Source: PALSA-1004 sp963829085
GTDB taxonomy: Bacteria > Pseudomonadota > Gammaproteobacteria > Burkholderiales > SG8-41
DNA length: 64,000 bases
Assembly: GCA_963829085.1 (NCBI GenBank)
Contig: CAWHHJ010000021.1
Location: 34,410-98,409, forward strand
Reading direction: 5' to 3'
Shown here: piece after piece, positions 46,594-56,787 of the stretch
How positions within the stretch are numbered: position 1 is the first letter of the stretch
How the letters are laid out: each line of letters begins with the position of its first letter
The notes under the pieces: model-generated
Database searches by the model: none
Told to the model about the DNA's origin: nothing
Seen by the model: only the letters and a program-made list of their open reading frames with translations
Translations under genes and position numbers: made by a program

Positions 46594-47805
46594 TCAGAGC
46601 GCCGGCCTCGATTCGTCCGGGATCTCAGCCTGTACATCAAAAGCGTTTAACACGAACGCCATCATCGCGAAGTAACCGAGAGTTGCCGCAATCTGCACTG
46701 TCGGAGCTACGCCAAGTCGGCCTACGGCAGCACGGTACGTCGCTGCGCTCACATGATGATTGCCGCGCGTCAGCTCATGGCAGAACGCGATAACCGCCTG
46801 TTGATCTTCACTTACACCCGGCGATGCGACATCCGTCAAAATGCCATCGATCGATTCTTCGGCGATGCCGGCGTTGCGCGCATCCGCTACCGCTGCGTCC
46901 CACTCATACTCGCAATCGAACTCGCGTGCCGTGATGAGCCACACCAGCGACTTGATCTGCGGCGAAAGGATCGATTCATACAGCACAAAGGCGCCCACAT
47001 TGGCAACGCGGTCCGCGACATCCGGCGTATTTAGCAAGATCTGAAAGACCGGAGCGATGCATCCGCGTGTTCGTATGATGCGGTCGACGAAGTGCTGATT
47101 GTCGGGTTTGAGATCGGCTTGTCGCGTAATCATCGGTATGCGCGAACCGGTTTGCCGCGGCTGGTTTGCAAATGGACGCACGCCGGTTCGCGGCTCGGAT
47201 GCATTGGAATCCGGATCGACGAGAAGCGGCGCATAAGGCTTGCGCATTGCGATTTGCGCGGCGGACATTTCCATCTCGAACGCGTTGAGGGGAAAAGCAA
47301 TCATGGCGAAGTAGCCGAGCGTCATCACAAGCTCGACCAGTCCTTGTGCGCCGAAGTGATCAAGTGCTGACTGATAGGTTGTATCGCTGACTCGATGCTT
47401 CGCCGACATCAATTGAGTGCAGAAGTCATGGACAAGCGCATCTTCCCTTGTCAGATTCGGCAATTGTCCGCGCTCGCGAATCGCATCGATCGTATCCTGC
47501 GGCACACCGGCCTCGATCGCCCAGCCTACCCATGCACTCCATTCATACGGCACGTCGAGCGCACGCGAGCCCAGCAGTGCAACGAAGGTCCGGACACGCA
47601 AAGATAGAATTGACTCGTCAGCCTGGCCGCGAGAGTGAAAATAATGGCCGAGATGCGCAAACCGCGCCGCAAGATCGGGACTGCTGTTCATCAGAACAAT
47701 GAAGGGCCCGCTGACCGGTCGCCTTCGGATAGCCATTACTGCATCATGAAACCGCCTTTGTTCGACGGGAAGCTGGTCACGGTCAATCGGGAATAATCTG
47801 CTCAC
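46594..47805 (-). CDS. Duplicated carboxymuconolactone-decarboxylase/AhpD-like protein
   Basis: This 403-residue protein has two all-helical CMD-like halves. Each contains an ALDVPYEW or FDCEYEW segment, a GVPQDTIDAI or GIAEESIDGI segment, a helix with HDFCTQLM or AFCHELTR, and the closing LGYFAMIAFPLNAFEM or LGYFAMMAFVLNAFDV. The usual redox CxxC is absent, and the His normally following YEW is replaced by Trp or Ala, so the function is probably not AhpD-type peroxidase reduction. It starts with GTG behind CTGGAGACGAT. Confidence 0.82.
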   Translation of the reverse strand: MSRLFPIDRDQLPVEQRRFHDAVMAIRRRPVSGPFIVLMNSSPDLAARFAHLGHYFHSRGQADESILSLRVRTFVALLGSRALDVPYEWSAWVGWAIEAGVPQDTIDAIRERGQLPNLTREDALVHDFCTQLMSAKHRVSDTTYQSALDHFGAQGLVELVMTLGYFAMIAFPLNAFEMEMSAAQIAMRKPYAPLLVDPDSNASEPRTGVRPFANQPRQTGSRIPMITRQADLKPDNQHFVDRIIRTRGCIAPVFQILLNTPDVADRVANVGAFVLYESILSPQIKSLVWLITAREFDCEYEWDAAVADARNAGIAEESIDGILTDVASPGVSEDQQAVIAFCHELTRGNHHVSAATYRAAVGRLGVAPTVQIAATLGYFAMMAFVLNAFDVQAEIPDESRPAL

Positions 47806-47943
47806 ATCGTCTCCAGGTTTCTGTCGCGTTATATCATAGGCAGCACGCCCGGCATTTGCTGTGAGGAAGAATATGCCAACAGTTGCTACACCGGCTCGCC
47901 GGACTCTCGTATCTCATGAACGCCGGACGTCGGTCCTCGATCA

Positions 47944-48900
47944 GTGGTTTACAGCGTGAAATTGAAAACGTGCCGCGCGTGGGCGGTATTCTTTATTACA
48001 TTGGCCTACGGCTTGGCATTCGCGGAGTATCCCGACAAGACGATACGAATCATAACCGCCGAGGCAGGCGGCGGCAGTGACTTCGCCTCGCGCTTGATTG
48101 CACCCGCGCTCGCATCGGCATTGGGTCAACAGGTGATGGTCGATAACCGCGGGCTGCTTGCCGCCGAGATCGCGGCTAAAGCCGCATCCGACGGTTACAG
48201 CTTGTTATTGAGCGGCGCAACGCTGTGGCTGCTGCCCTACATGCGTGACAACGTGCCGTACCGAATAACCGATTTTTCGCCGATAAGCATGGCGACGCGC
48301 GCGCCGAACATCCTCGTCATACATCCGCAGGTGCCGGCGAAATCAACGCACGAACTAATCGTATTAGCAAAAGCAAAACCGAAAGAGCTGAACTACGCTA
48401 CGTCGGGAACCGGTAATTCAGTGCACATCGCCGCCGAGCTTTTCAAGGTGATGGCGGGAATTGATATCGTCCGTGTAAATTACAAGGGCGCTGCACGCGC
48501 ACTGACTGAGCTGAGCTCTGGACAGGTGCAACTAATGTTTGCGGTTCCCGGTTCCGCGATGCCTCACGTGAGGAGCGGCAGGCTTACTGCGCTGGCCGTC
48601 ACCAGTTTGGAAGCGTCGCCGCTTGCGCCCGGACTGCCCACCGTGGCTGCTGCGTTGCCCGGCTATGAGTCCGTATCTTATCTTGCGATATTTGTGCCGG
48701 CGGGCACGCGGGCGCCGGTCGTCACCCGCCTCAATGAGGCAATCGTGCGCGCTCTGCAAAAACCGGACGTAAAAGAAAAATTCTTCTCCGCCGGACTCGA
48801 GACATTACCAACTACCCCGGATCAACTCGCCTATGTTGTGCATTCCGATATGAAGAAATCCGGCGAGCTCATCATGGCCGCTGGAATCCGTGCCGACTGA
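47944..48900 (+). CDS. Bug/TctC-family periplasmic solute receptor
   Basis: This 318-residue protein starts at GTG. An alternative GTG at 47956 gives a more compact signal peptide (VKLKTCRAWAVFFITLAYGLAFAE). Family patterns are YPDKTIRIITAEAGGGSDFA, VMVDNRGLLAAEIAA and DIVRVNYKGAARALTELSSGQ. The PYKG motif is NYKG here. It is convergent with the next receptor. Confidence 0.9.
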   Translation: MVYSVKLKTCRAWAVFFITLAYGLAFAEYPDKTIRIITAEAGGGSDFASRLIAPALASALGQQVMVDNRGLLAAEIAAKAASDGYSLLLSGATLWLLPYMRDNVPYRITDFSPISMATRAPNILVIHPQVPAKSTHELIVLAKAKPKELNYATSGTGNSVHIAAELFKVMAGIDIVRVNYKGAARALTELSSGQVQLMFAVPGSAMPHVRSGRLTALAVTSLEASPLAPGLPTVAAALPGYESVSYLAIFVPAGTRAPVVTRLNEAIVRALQKPDVKEKFFSAGLETLPTTPDQLAYVVHSDMKKSGELIMAAGIRAD

Positions 48901-48930
48901 TGCATTAACAGGCTGAGGTCCAAGCTCGCT

Positions 48931-49909
48931 TTATTTGCCGGATGTCTCGATCTTGCGCGCGAGATCGTTCATGAATAGCGATTCTTTAGCCACAAACTTC
49001 GCAAACTCCTCCGGTTTCATACCTACGCCTTCCAGGCCCTGAATTTCGAACTGACGCATCACCTCCGGATCAGCCAGCGCTTTCACTATTTCAACGTGCA
49101 GGCGCGACAGCAACGCCGGCGATGCACCTGCTGGCAGCCATAACCCAAACCAGTTGATCAGGTTGTAGCCTTTGAAACCGGCCTCCTGCATCGTCGGAAC
49201 GTCCGGCATGCCCTTCCAGCGTTTAGCCCCGGTAAGCGCAAGCGCGCGCAGTTTTCCGCTCTGAACGAGCGGCAGCGCGATCTGCGTGCCGACAAAGAAC
49301 ATGTCCATGCGTCCGGCGATCACATCAGTCATCGCTTCCGGCACGCCCTTGTATTGAACGCCCACGATGTTCGCGCCCGACATCGACTTCATTACTTCCG
49401 CGGGGATATGGCTTGCCGTGCCGATTCCCGCAGACGCGTAATTGAGCTTGCCGGGCTGCTGGCGGGCAAGCGCAATGAGCTCTTCTACTGTTTTCGCCGG
49501 GGAACTCGCGGGCACGACAAGCGCCTGGCCGAAGTTCTGCGCGACCAACGACACGTGCGAAAAATCGCGTACCGGATCGAACGGGACGTTTTTGTTAAAT
49601 GGCGGCGTATTCGTGTGCGAGGCGGTCGTGAAAAGCCACGTGTAGCCATCCGGCGGTGACTTGGCGACGACGGCGCTGCCGACGATACCGCCCGCGCCGG
49701 CGCGGTTGTCAATTACGAGTGGCTGTCCCAGCCCCGCGCTCAGCTTTGGCATCAGCATCCGGATGATAAGGTCGGGAGGGCCGCCGGGCGGTGATGGCAC
49801 GATAACGCGGATCGGCTTGTTGGGATAATCCCTGGGTACTGGCTGAGCACACACAGTCGCGAATGCACCGCACAACATCGCCACGGCTCAGAACGGTAGC
49901 AGCTCTCAT
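48931..49909 (-). CDS. Bug/TctC-family periplasmic solute receptor, frameshift in signal peptide
   Basis: The main frame gives DYPNKPIRVIVPSPPGGPPDL, VIDNRAGAGGIVGSAV and NIVGVQYKGVPEAMTDVIAGR. Read from the GTG at 49884 it has an unusually short signal. The next frame upstream starts ATG at 49909 and reads MRAATVL. Removing one base near 49889 joins it into MRAATVLAVAMLCGAFATVCAQ, a perfect signal peptide, so one inserted base is likely. Confidence 0.88.
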
Positions 49910-49981
49910 CTCTATCGAAGTTCCCGAATTGTCGGATGTTACGTACCAGGCCAGCGCAACGACAGGGCTTCGATGTGATGC

Positions 49982-51637
49982 CTACAGGAGAGACATCTCG
50001 TAGCGCCGAAGTAAACGATATACCAACGCGACCGGCAACACCGTAAAGAAAATAAGCAGCGATGCGGTCGCTGCCGCCAATCCTGCGCCCGTACCCTCAA
50101 GAGCCTGGAACATCACGACGGTCAGTGTCTGCCACTGTCCGCTATATAGAACCACCGTTGCGGAAAGCTCGGATGCCACGGCCACCCAGGTGAGCACCAT
50201 ACCGCCGACGATGCCGCCCAGCATGAGCGGCACCATAAGCTGCGCGAATGTCTTCATGGGCGATACGCCGAGATTTACCGATGCTTCTTCCAGACTCGGA
50301 TCGATCTGATGCAGGATAGCGCTCGATGCACGAACGGTAAATGGCAGCTTACGAACAACATAGGCGATCACCAGAATCAGCCATCCGCCCGTCAGTACGA
50401 GCCATCCGCTGTTGAATGAGATTATCAGGCCGATGCCAAGTATGGTGCCTGCAACCGCGAAAGGCATGGTTGCGACAATGTCGAGAATTCCAGTGAGCCG
50501 CGTTCGAAAGCGCGTTGCGACATAGCCGATCGGAACGCCGAGGATCGCAGCCCCAAACGCAGCGAGCGTAGCGAGCAACAATGTATTTTCCAGCGGTCGC
50601 ATCGAACGCCGGAAAAGCTCGGCGAAGTTCTCGAGACTGAAATGCGGATGCAGGACCGGACCGCGGTATTCCATGAACGAGATCACGATCACTGCAAAGA
50701 ACGGTACGAGCGATGTAAGCACGACCGCCCAGCAGTATGCGGTCGCAATCGCGCGCCAGCCGGCGCCCGCCTCGATGAGCGGCGGGCTGCGCCTCGCCCC
50801 CGTCGCAAATCTGCGGCGCCCCAGAAAGCGGCGCTGGATGATGACGACAAGCGCTGTCGAGCACACGAGCAGAACGCCCAGCACGCCCGCCGATGCCGGA
50901 TTTGCGTCCGTCTCGCCGACGAAGAGTTTGAATGCCTCCACCGCCATGATTGGCTTGTCCTCAGCAAGCACGAAAGGGACGCCGAAATTTTCCAGCGTCT
51001 CGATAAACACGAGCAGGGCTCCGGCGAGTATCGACGGAATTACGATCGGAAAAGTAACGCTCCAGAAGGTTCGCCAGCGCGACGCGCCAAGATTCTGGCT
51101 CGCCTCTTCGACGGAAACGTCAAGCGCCTTCAGACCGGCCACGGTCGGCAACAGGACGTACGGATACAGCGTCAACACATAGACGAGCACGATGCCGGGC
51201 GTTCCGTAGATCGATCCGACCGGAACACCGAGCGACTCCAATGCACTCGTCACGATGCCTGCACGCCCGAACAGGAGCAGAAGCGCATATGCGCTCACAA
51301 AGCTTGGCAACACGAGCGGAAGAACAGCCAGCGACAACAACGCCGTCTTGCCGCCGATTGGCATGCGTGCGACGCAAAACGCCAATGGTGCACTGATTAA
51401 GGTGGTCGCGAGGGTCGCAAGCACCCCGATGGTCAAGCTGTTGATAACGCTGCTGCGATAAAACGTGCTTGAAACGACCTTCGCATAATTGTGCAAGGTT
51501 AGATTGGTCCCGCTCGCATCGAGGAAACTGGCGCCGAAAACGCGATACAGCGGATAAATGAAAAAAAGACCCAGGAAGGTAAACGCAACTGCCGTAACGA
51601 CAAGCGGGAAAGCGTTGCGCGGTACTGCGACGCTCAC
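49982..51637 (-). CDS. Ferric/spermidine-type ABC importer permease (two fused membrane domains)
   Basis: This 551-residue protein has about twelve predicted helices and two EAA loops, EEASQNLGASRWRTFWSVTFPIV and EEASVNLGVSPMKTFAQLMVPL, the double-permease layout of FbpB-type importers. The GTG start overlaps the ATPase stop (GTGA). It is encoded after the binding protein and ATPase and completes the importer. Confidence 0.92.
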   Translation of the reverse strand: MSVAVPRNAFPLVVTAVAFTFLGLFFIYPLYRVFGASFLDASGTNLTLHNYAKVVSSTFYRSSVINSLTIGVLATLATTLISAPLAFCVARMPIGGKTALLSLAVLPLVLPSFVSAYALLLLFGRAGIVTSALESLGVPVGSIYGTPGIVLVYVLTLYPYVLLPTVAGLKALDVSVEEASQNLGASRWRTFWSVTFPIVIPSILAGALLVFIETLENFGVPFVLAEDKPIMAVEAFKLFVGETDANPASAGVLGVLLVCSTALVVIIQRRFLGRRRFATGARRSPPLIEAGAGWRAIATAYCWAVVLTSLVPFFAVIVISFMEYRGPVLHPHFSLENFAELFRRSMRPLENTLLLATLAAFGAAILGVPIGYVATRFRTRLTGILDIVATMPFAVAGTILGIGLIISFNSGWLVLTGGWLILVIAYVVRKLPFTVRASSAILHQIDPSLEEASVNLGVSPMKTFAQLMVPLMLGGIVGGMVLTWVAVASELSATVVLYSGQWQTLTVVMFQALEGTGAGLAAATASLLIFFTVLPVALVYRLLRRYEMSLL

Positions 51638-52710
51638 GATGTCTTCAATTCCGTGACGCGACGCGGATCATAGGCGAGCGTCAGCGTCGTTCCTATCGCC
51701 AAGGTATCGACAGGCTGGTCCAGGACCGCGACCCGTATCATCTCTCCGTCGGCAAGTCGAGTTTCCACGCGAGTCAGCGCGCCGAGGAATTCGACGCGCA
51801 AAATTTGCGTCTCGAGCGATGCCCACCCGTCCGGAACCGCGCTCCGGTCCGCAACGATCCGCAATGCCTCCGGTCGCAGACAGAACCCGACAGTATCAGT
51901 CATCGGTGCTGCGTTTGTATGCATGTGAAATTCGGTCTTGCCGGCAGTCAGCACAACATGGGAGCCTTCGCGGCGCGAGACTTTTCCCGATAACAAGTTG
52001 GTGATGCCCATGAATTCAGCAACAAACGGAGTGGCGGAGTAGCGGTATACCGCATCCGGCTTGTCCACTTGCTCGAGTGTTCCAGCGCGCATGACCGCAA
52101 TGCGGTCCGAAATCGAAAGCGCTTCTTCCTGGTCGTGCGTGACATAGATCGCCGTAATACCGAGGGTTTGCTGAAGCTGACGGATTTCGCCGCGCATCTC
52201 GACGCGCAATTGAGCGTCAAGATTGGACAGCGGTTCGTCGAGCAGCAATACCTCGGGTTCAATCACGAGGGCGCGCGCGATGGCGACACGCTGAAGCTGA
52301 CCGCCGGACAGTTGGTGGGGCCAACGGGTATCGTAACCATCGAGATGCACAAGCTTCAGCGCGGTGGCAACGCGCTCAGAAATTTGTGCCGGGGCTACGT
52401 TACGCGCGCGCAGACCGTAGCCGACGTTGCCGCCAACGGTAAAGTTGGGGAAGATGGCGTAGTTCTGAAACACCATGCCCGTATTGCGACGATGTGGAGG
52501 CAGCGTATCGATGCGCCGGCCGCCGAAGCTAATAGTGCCTGCATCGAGCTCACAGAAGCCTGCGATCATGCGCAGCAACGTTGTCTTGCCGCAGCCCGAA
52601 GGACCTAGCAAGGTGAAGAATTCTCCATCCCGGATGTCGAGAGAGACGTCGTGGACCGCTTGCACCGATCCGAAGGACCGGCTGACGCGATCAATAGTGA
52701 CCGCAGTCAA
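51634..52710 (-). CDS. ABC importer ATP-binding protein (FbpC/PotA-like)
   Basis: This 358-residue ATPase has Walker A GPSGCGKTT, Q-loop GMVFQNYA, signature LSGGQLQR, Walker B VLLLDEPLSNLDA and the switch His in YVTHDQEEALSISD. The C-terminal TOBE domain spans about residues 280-350. It starts at TTG. The order SBP-ATPase-permease on one strand gives a complete importer. Confidence 0.92.
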   Translation of the reverse strand: MTAVTIDRVSRSFGSVQAVHDVSLDIRDGEFFTLLGPSGCGKTTLLRMIAGFCELDAGTISFGGRRIDTLPPHRRNTGMVFQNYAIFPNFTVGGNVGYGLRARNVAPAQISERVATALKLVHLDGYDTRWPHQLSGGQLQRVAIARALVIEPEVLLLDEPLSNLDAQLRVEMRGEIRQLQQTLGITAIYVTHDQEEALSISDRIAVMRAGTLEQVDKPDAVYRYSATPFVAEFMGITNLLSGKVSRREGSHVVLTAGKTEFHMHTNAAPMTDTVGFCLRPEALRIVADRSAVPDGWASLETQILRVEFLGALTRVETRLADGEMIRVAVLDQPVDTLAIGTTLTLAYDPRRVTELKTS

Positions 52711-52736
52711 GGAGCCGCCCTGGCGCGGGCGCCCAT

Positions 52737-53744
52737 CTACCGCGTTTCCTGGATCAGATCCTTGATCTTCTCAAGCGTCTCGGTGCGCTTCGCGGTCCAC
52801 GCCTCTTCCTTGTACGGAATCAACTTGACGCTCTTGAGCGCCGGCATGCCGCCGGGCAATTTCGACAAATCGAGATCCTTGCGCGCTGGACGTCGAAATG
52901 TCGTTTTCAGGATCATTTCGCGAACTTCCTTACGGTTAATCCAGTCGACGAATTTTTTGGCGGACTCGGTGTTAGGTCCGCCTTTGACGATGGCGACCCC
53001 TTCCATGGCGGCATACGTTCCGTCGGCCGGATATATCGTTTTTACGGGCGCACCGTTGTTCGACCATAGATAGCCCGCGTACTCGAGCGAGATGCCGAGC
53101 GGATATTCGCCATTGCCGACACCCTGAAAGACCAGTGAAGAGCGGTTCAGCACCTTCATGTTTGCGAACAGCGCCTTCACTTTTTTCCAGCCCGCATCCC
53201 CGCCGCCCCAATGATCGACGAGCATCGTCACCGTCGAATACGCCGATCCGGAATTACCGGGATCCGTGAATGCGATCTTGCCTTTATATTTCGGATTGAG
53301 CAGATCGTCCCACGTCTTGGGTCCCTCACTCGCCGGCAATGCCTTCGTGTTTTGGAGAATGACCAGCAGATGCAGGTTGTTGCCAATCCAAAGATCATTC
53401 GGCTCACGATATTCCGCAGGTATGGCGTCGATGTTCTTCGACGTATACGGCGCGAAGAAAGCCTTGTTCGTTTCGAGCAGCGAGCGCGAGATGCCCCACA
53501 CGATGTCGCCTTGCGGGCGATCTTTCTCTGCCTGCAAGCGCTTGATAACGACACCCGAACCGGCCGAGATCAGATCCACTTTGATACCGGTCTCCCTGTT
53601 AAATGCCGCGGAAGCAAACTCGTTCAGCGTGCTCTCGTTCGAAGTATAGATAACGAGCTTCTGAGCGTGCGCGCGGGCCGCACAGATTAACAGTGCGCAC
53701 GTGAGTGCAAAGACGAGCAGCTTCCCGCGTTGACCGATCGCCAT
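52737..53744 (-). CDS. Periplasmic binding protein of the ferric/phosphonate-type ABC importer
   Basis: This 335-residue protein has a signal peptide ending near ARAHAQ, then KLVIYTSNESTLNEFASAAFNRETGIKVD, SGVVIKRLQAEKDRPQGDIVWG and late PADGTYAAMEGVAIVKGGPN. The family includes Fbp-type iron binders and aminoethylphosphonate or putrescine binders. The usual paired tyrosines of iron binders are not evident from memory, so the ligand is left open. AAGGAG precedes the ATG. Confidence 0.88.
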   Translation of the reverse strand: MAIGQRGKLLVFALTCALLICAARAHAQKLVIYTSNESTLNEFASAAFNRETGIKVDLISAGSGVVIKRLQAEKDRPQGDIVWGISRSLLETNKAFFAPYTSKNIDAIPAEYREPNDLWIGNNLHLLVILQNTKALPASEGPKTWDDLLNPKYKGKIAFTDPGNSGSAYSTVTMLVDHWGGGDAGWKKVKALFANMKVLNRSSLVFQGVGNGEYPLGISLEYAGYLWSNNGAPVKTIYPADGTYAAMEGVAIVKGGPNTESAKKFVDWINRKEVREMILKTTFRRPARKDLDLSKLPGGMPALKSVKLIPYKEEAWTAKRTETLEKIKDLIQETR

Positions 53745-53933
53745 CGTTGCTCTCCTTGTAGCTTTTGATACGCCCGCCGTGACGTCGAACGTGGTGGGCG
53801 GGATTGTAATGGGCAGCGAAATTATAACCGCAACGAAATCAACTAACGCTGCATAGCCAGTTCCCGGCAGTGTTCATTGACCGCGCGGTCATGCCGTCGG
53901 GCGCATAGAGCGACTTACGCAGGGATCGCCCTC

Positions 53934-55331
53934 TCAAACATTCGCAGTACTTTGACGGGCTGACGCCGCATCATCTTGTGGTACCGTCGCACGCACGAAC
54001 TGGCGCACGTCCTTCAATTCAGCGCAGCGTTCGAGCAGCTCGAGCAGGCGCTTTGCGCCCGGCTCGCCAAGCACGCGCCCGGCGCAATCCAAAAATTTCT
54101 CGACGCGATCTTGGGGCGTCATGGGCGCCGCCGGCGAACCCGGCACTTTGTCGACGCGCATCGCGAAGCGCCCGCGGGTCGTATCGATAGCGACGTCGTT
54201 GTAGCCGATGACCCCCGAAAATACGCCTTTATCTTCGATGCGATAGCGGCGGGACTTCGCCATAAGCGCCCGCACTGATGCACGCTGAACCATCGGATCA
54301 GTAAACGTCTCGAGCGTCAGATTGCCGTCGAGCACCGTCGCGGCGGCCACGTACTCGATGCTGAACTTGCCCTCCAGCCCGGTGACCGGATTGTGGCTGA
54401 CCAGCGCTGTATCTGATCCCGGAGGGAAACCGATTTCGATCGCAGTCACTTCCTCGGGCTTGATCCTGTGCTTCCTCATGAGCTCAAGCAGTCCACCGAT
54501 CGGCCGGTGGTTGCAGTAACAGCATGCCCAGCGCTTTACGTAGATACCGGGGTCCGTCATCTCCCATGTCGAGCCCAGCTTGTCGACAACTGCGCTCAGC
54601 GGGACGGCCCCTTCGCCGGCGTACGTATCGAGCACACTGTTCTTGCCGTCGAAGATGGATTCGTCCGCGGTAAAACCGTGCTTCGCCATCCACGCCGACA
54701 GCACGCCGGTGCGTGCAGCATGTCCCGCATGGAAAGGCTTGGTCATGGTGCCGAAATTTCGCACGAGCCCGCTCATCTGCGATGCAGCCAGTCCCCATGC
54801 GACGCGTAACTGTTTCACATCGAGCTTCCACAAGCGCGCAGCCGCGGCGGTGCACGAGAAGGCGCCGACCGTCGCCGTCGAATGCCAGCCGCGCGAATAA
54901 TGCCCGTGGCCCATTGCGCGTCCGAGCTTGCCCGCTATCTCAAGTCCAAGTGCGTGCGCGGCGAGGACCTCAGCGCCGGACGCCCCAATTGTTTCTGCAA
55001 CGGCGAGCGCCGCAGGCACCATGGTCGGACTTGGGTGCCCTCGCAGACTGGGTAGACTGTCGTCGTAGTCGAGCGCATGAGCGCACATGCCGTTCACAAA
55101 CGCTGCTTCCGCAGGCGAAGTGCTCAGCGCTTGGCCCCACAGTGTCGCCTGCGGCCTGGCGCCGACGTCTTTGACCCATGCGAGGCCGATGTCATTGATC
55201 GGCTCGAGCGTGCCGGCGATTGCCACGCCGATCGTGTCGATCAGCGCATCGCGCGCGCCGTTAAGAACGGCCTCAGGAATTTTATCGAGCGACGTTTCCA
55301 CCACGAACCGCGCAAGTGTCTCAGTAATCAT
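53934..55331 (-). CDS. MmgE/PrpD-family protein
   Basis: This 465-residue protein shows the MmgE/PrpD pattern: ARDALIDTIGVAIAG, GQALSTSPAEAAFVNGMCAHALDYDD, GHPSPTMVPAALAVAE, KPFHAGHAARTGVLSAWMA and CCYCNHRPIGGLLE. The family dehydrates 2-methylcitrate or racemises/decarboxylates related acids. Start with GGAGGA just before the ATG. No other methylcitrate genes adjoin it, so another substrate is likely. Confidence 0.9.
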   Translation of the reverse strand: MITETLARFVVETSLDKIPEAVLNGARDALIDTIGVAIAGTLEPINDIGLAWVKDVGARPQATLWGQALSTSPAEAAFVNGMCAHALDYDDSLPSLRGHPSPTMVPAALAVAETIGASGAEVLAAHALGLEIAGKLGRAMGHGHYSRGWHSTATVGAFSCTAAAARLWKLDVKQLRVAWGLAASQMSGLVRNFGTMTKPFHAGHAARTGVLSAWMAKHGFTADESIFDGKNSVLDTYAGEGAVPLSAVVDKLGSTWEMTDPGIYVKRWACCYCNHRPIGGLLELMRKHRIKPEEVTAIEIGFPPGSDTALVSHNPVTGLEGKFSIEYVAAATVLDGNLTLETFTDPMVQRASVRALMAKSRRYRIEDKGVFSGVIGYNDVAIDTTRGRFAMRVDKVPGSPAAPMTPQDRVEKFLDCAGRVLGEPGAKRLLELLERCAELKDVRQFVRATVPQDDAASARQSTANV

Positions 55332-55462
55332 GCGTCCTCCATGAGGTCGATGCCGTTGATTGCTATCGCTCGTCTCTGCTTCGAACGATGCGTTGCTTCT
55401 GTCCAGACTTACTTATTGCAGTGGCTGATTAAATCCCATAACAGCCGGAGCGCCAAGACGCA

Positions 55463-56245
55463 CTACGTCCCCGTGAAGACGGGTTCCCGGCGATCGAAAC
55501 CGGATCTGACGCCTTCTTTGAAATCATTCGTCTCGCGCAGCACCTGTTGCTGGAACATCTCGCGTTCAGTCGCGGCGCGAAAGGCAGGAACGAGGTCCAG
55601 ATTCAGTGTTTCCCGCGCGGCCTGGACACCCAAGGGTCCGGCTTTAGCAATCTCGGCTGCCATCTCGTGGGCCACCTGCCGTACCTGGTCCTGCGCCACG
55701 AGACGGTCCGCTAATCCGATCGCAAACGCTTCGTCGCCGGCAATGCGGCGCCCGGTCAGAAACAGCCATCGGGCGCGCTGATGGCCGACGACACGTGGCA
55801 AAGTGACGGTCATGCCGAAGCCCGGGTGATAACCCATAGCCGTGAAGTTCGCAGCAAGCCGGGCTTCTTTGCACGTCACGCGAAAATCCGCCACCAGCGC
55901 TAATCCGAGCCCCGCGCCGATGGCGCTGCCATGCACCGCAGCGACGATCGGTTTGCGCGTTTGCACAAGGCGCTGGGCTTCATGATAAAGGTGCCGGGGC
56001 CGCGCGGCCTGCTGCTTGCCGGCCGCTTCGTCGTCGACGCGCTTTTTCAGGTTTGCGCCGGCGCAGAAGTGCTTGCCGGCTGCCGCAAGCACGATGCTGC
56101 GGCAATTCCTGTCGTCATCGAGGGACTCCAACAATGACGCGAGGTTTGCGATGAGATCGACATCAAGGAAATTGTTCGGCGGACGCCTTAACTCGACCGT
56201 TGCAACATGGCCATCGAGGTTCACGCCGATCTCTTCAGTATCCAT
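55463..56245 (-). CDS. Enoyl-CoA hydratase/isomerase
   Basis: This 260-residue crotonase-fold protein has the oxyanion-hole segments AAGKHFCAGANLKKR and AAVHGSAIGAGLGLALVADFRV. The catalytic Glu positions fall in the GFGMTVTLPRVVGHQRA region (Gly/Leu rich), so assignment between hydratase and isomerase is open. The start at 56245 is preferred over 56257 because GGAG lies 6 bases before it. Confidence 0.9.
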   Translation of the reverse strand: MDTEEIGVNLDGHVATVELRRPPNNFLDVDLIANLASLLESLDDDRNCRSIVLAAAGKHFCAGANLKKRVDDEAAGKQQAARPRHLYHEAQRLVQTRKPIVAAVHGSAIGAGLGLALVADFRVTCKEARLAANFTAMGYHPGFGMTVTLPRVVGHQRARWLFLTGRRIAGDEAFAIGLADRLVAQDQVRQVAHEMAAEIAKAGPLGVQAARETLNLDLVPAFRAATEREMFQQQVLRETNDFKEGVRSGFDRREPVFTGT

Positions 56246-56787
56246 GCTTTTCTCCATTAGAGCGTGCTCGTCTTGTGCGAGAACAAACCCCTGCAGTCAG
56301 TTTGACATAGATTGAGGACTTGTTTCATCCACGGCCGGCGCTCGTTGGCTGACATGATAGACGGTCAACCGCATCCTCGTGCTCGTGCACAGAAAGGCGA
56401 AAAGTCTGAGCCTTATACGGTGGGCACCGAGATGAGTGACTCGGTGTTTTGAACACTCGGTGCAGCCGGCGGGAAGTTACCCGAGTGGCATTGCGTGCAC
56501 ATCCGCGCCGCTGCTCATCGCGCCGCACACGGCCGGCGGAGACGATTCCGCAAGTCAATGCAAAAAATAGCGAGCGGCGTGCGGCGCGGAGGCCATGACC
56601 TCGCACCGCGCGCCTTCACCGCTTGCTGATTCCACCACCGGCTTGAAAGTCCCGCAACAGGGCGTCGCGCCGCTTAGAATGCGTCGTCGCCGCCTGCTGC
56701 GACTCACGAGCCGCCGGCACGTCCCGTGAAATCGAGCGCGCGACTACGACTGCGGTCGGGCGCGCGGACAACAGTCGAAGCTGCGGA
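56246..56787. other. Intergenic region without recognised gene
   Basis: About 540 bases contain only a biased open frame on the minus strand (93 residues, rich in Arg and Cys) that I do not consider coding. No RNA gene or repeat is visible. Confidence 0.4.

Noticed and set aside
53774..53802. CCCGCC ... GGCGGG inverted repeat upstream of the ABC binding-protein gene
   Set aside because: The 17-18-base loop and lack of a T tract make it too weak to call a terminator or operator.
56325..56606. 93-residue minus-strand frame in the 540-base gap
   Set aside because: Arg/Cys-rich composition, no ribosome site and no family pattern; more likely non-coding.
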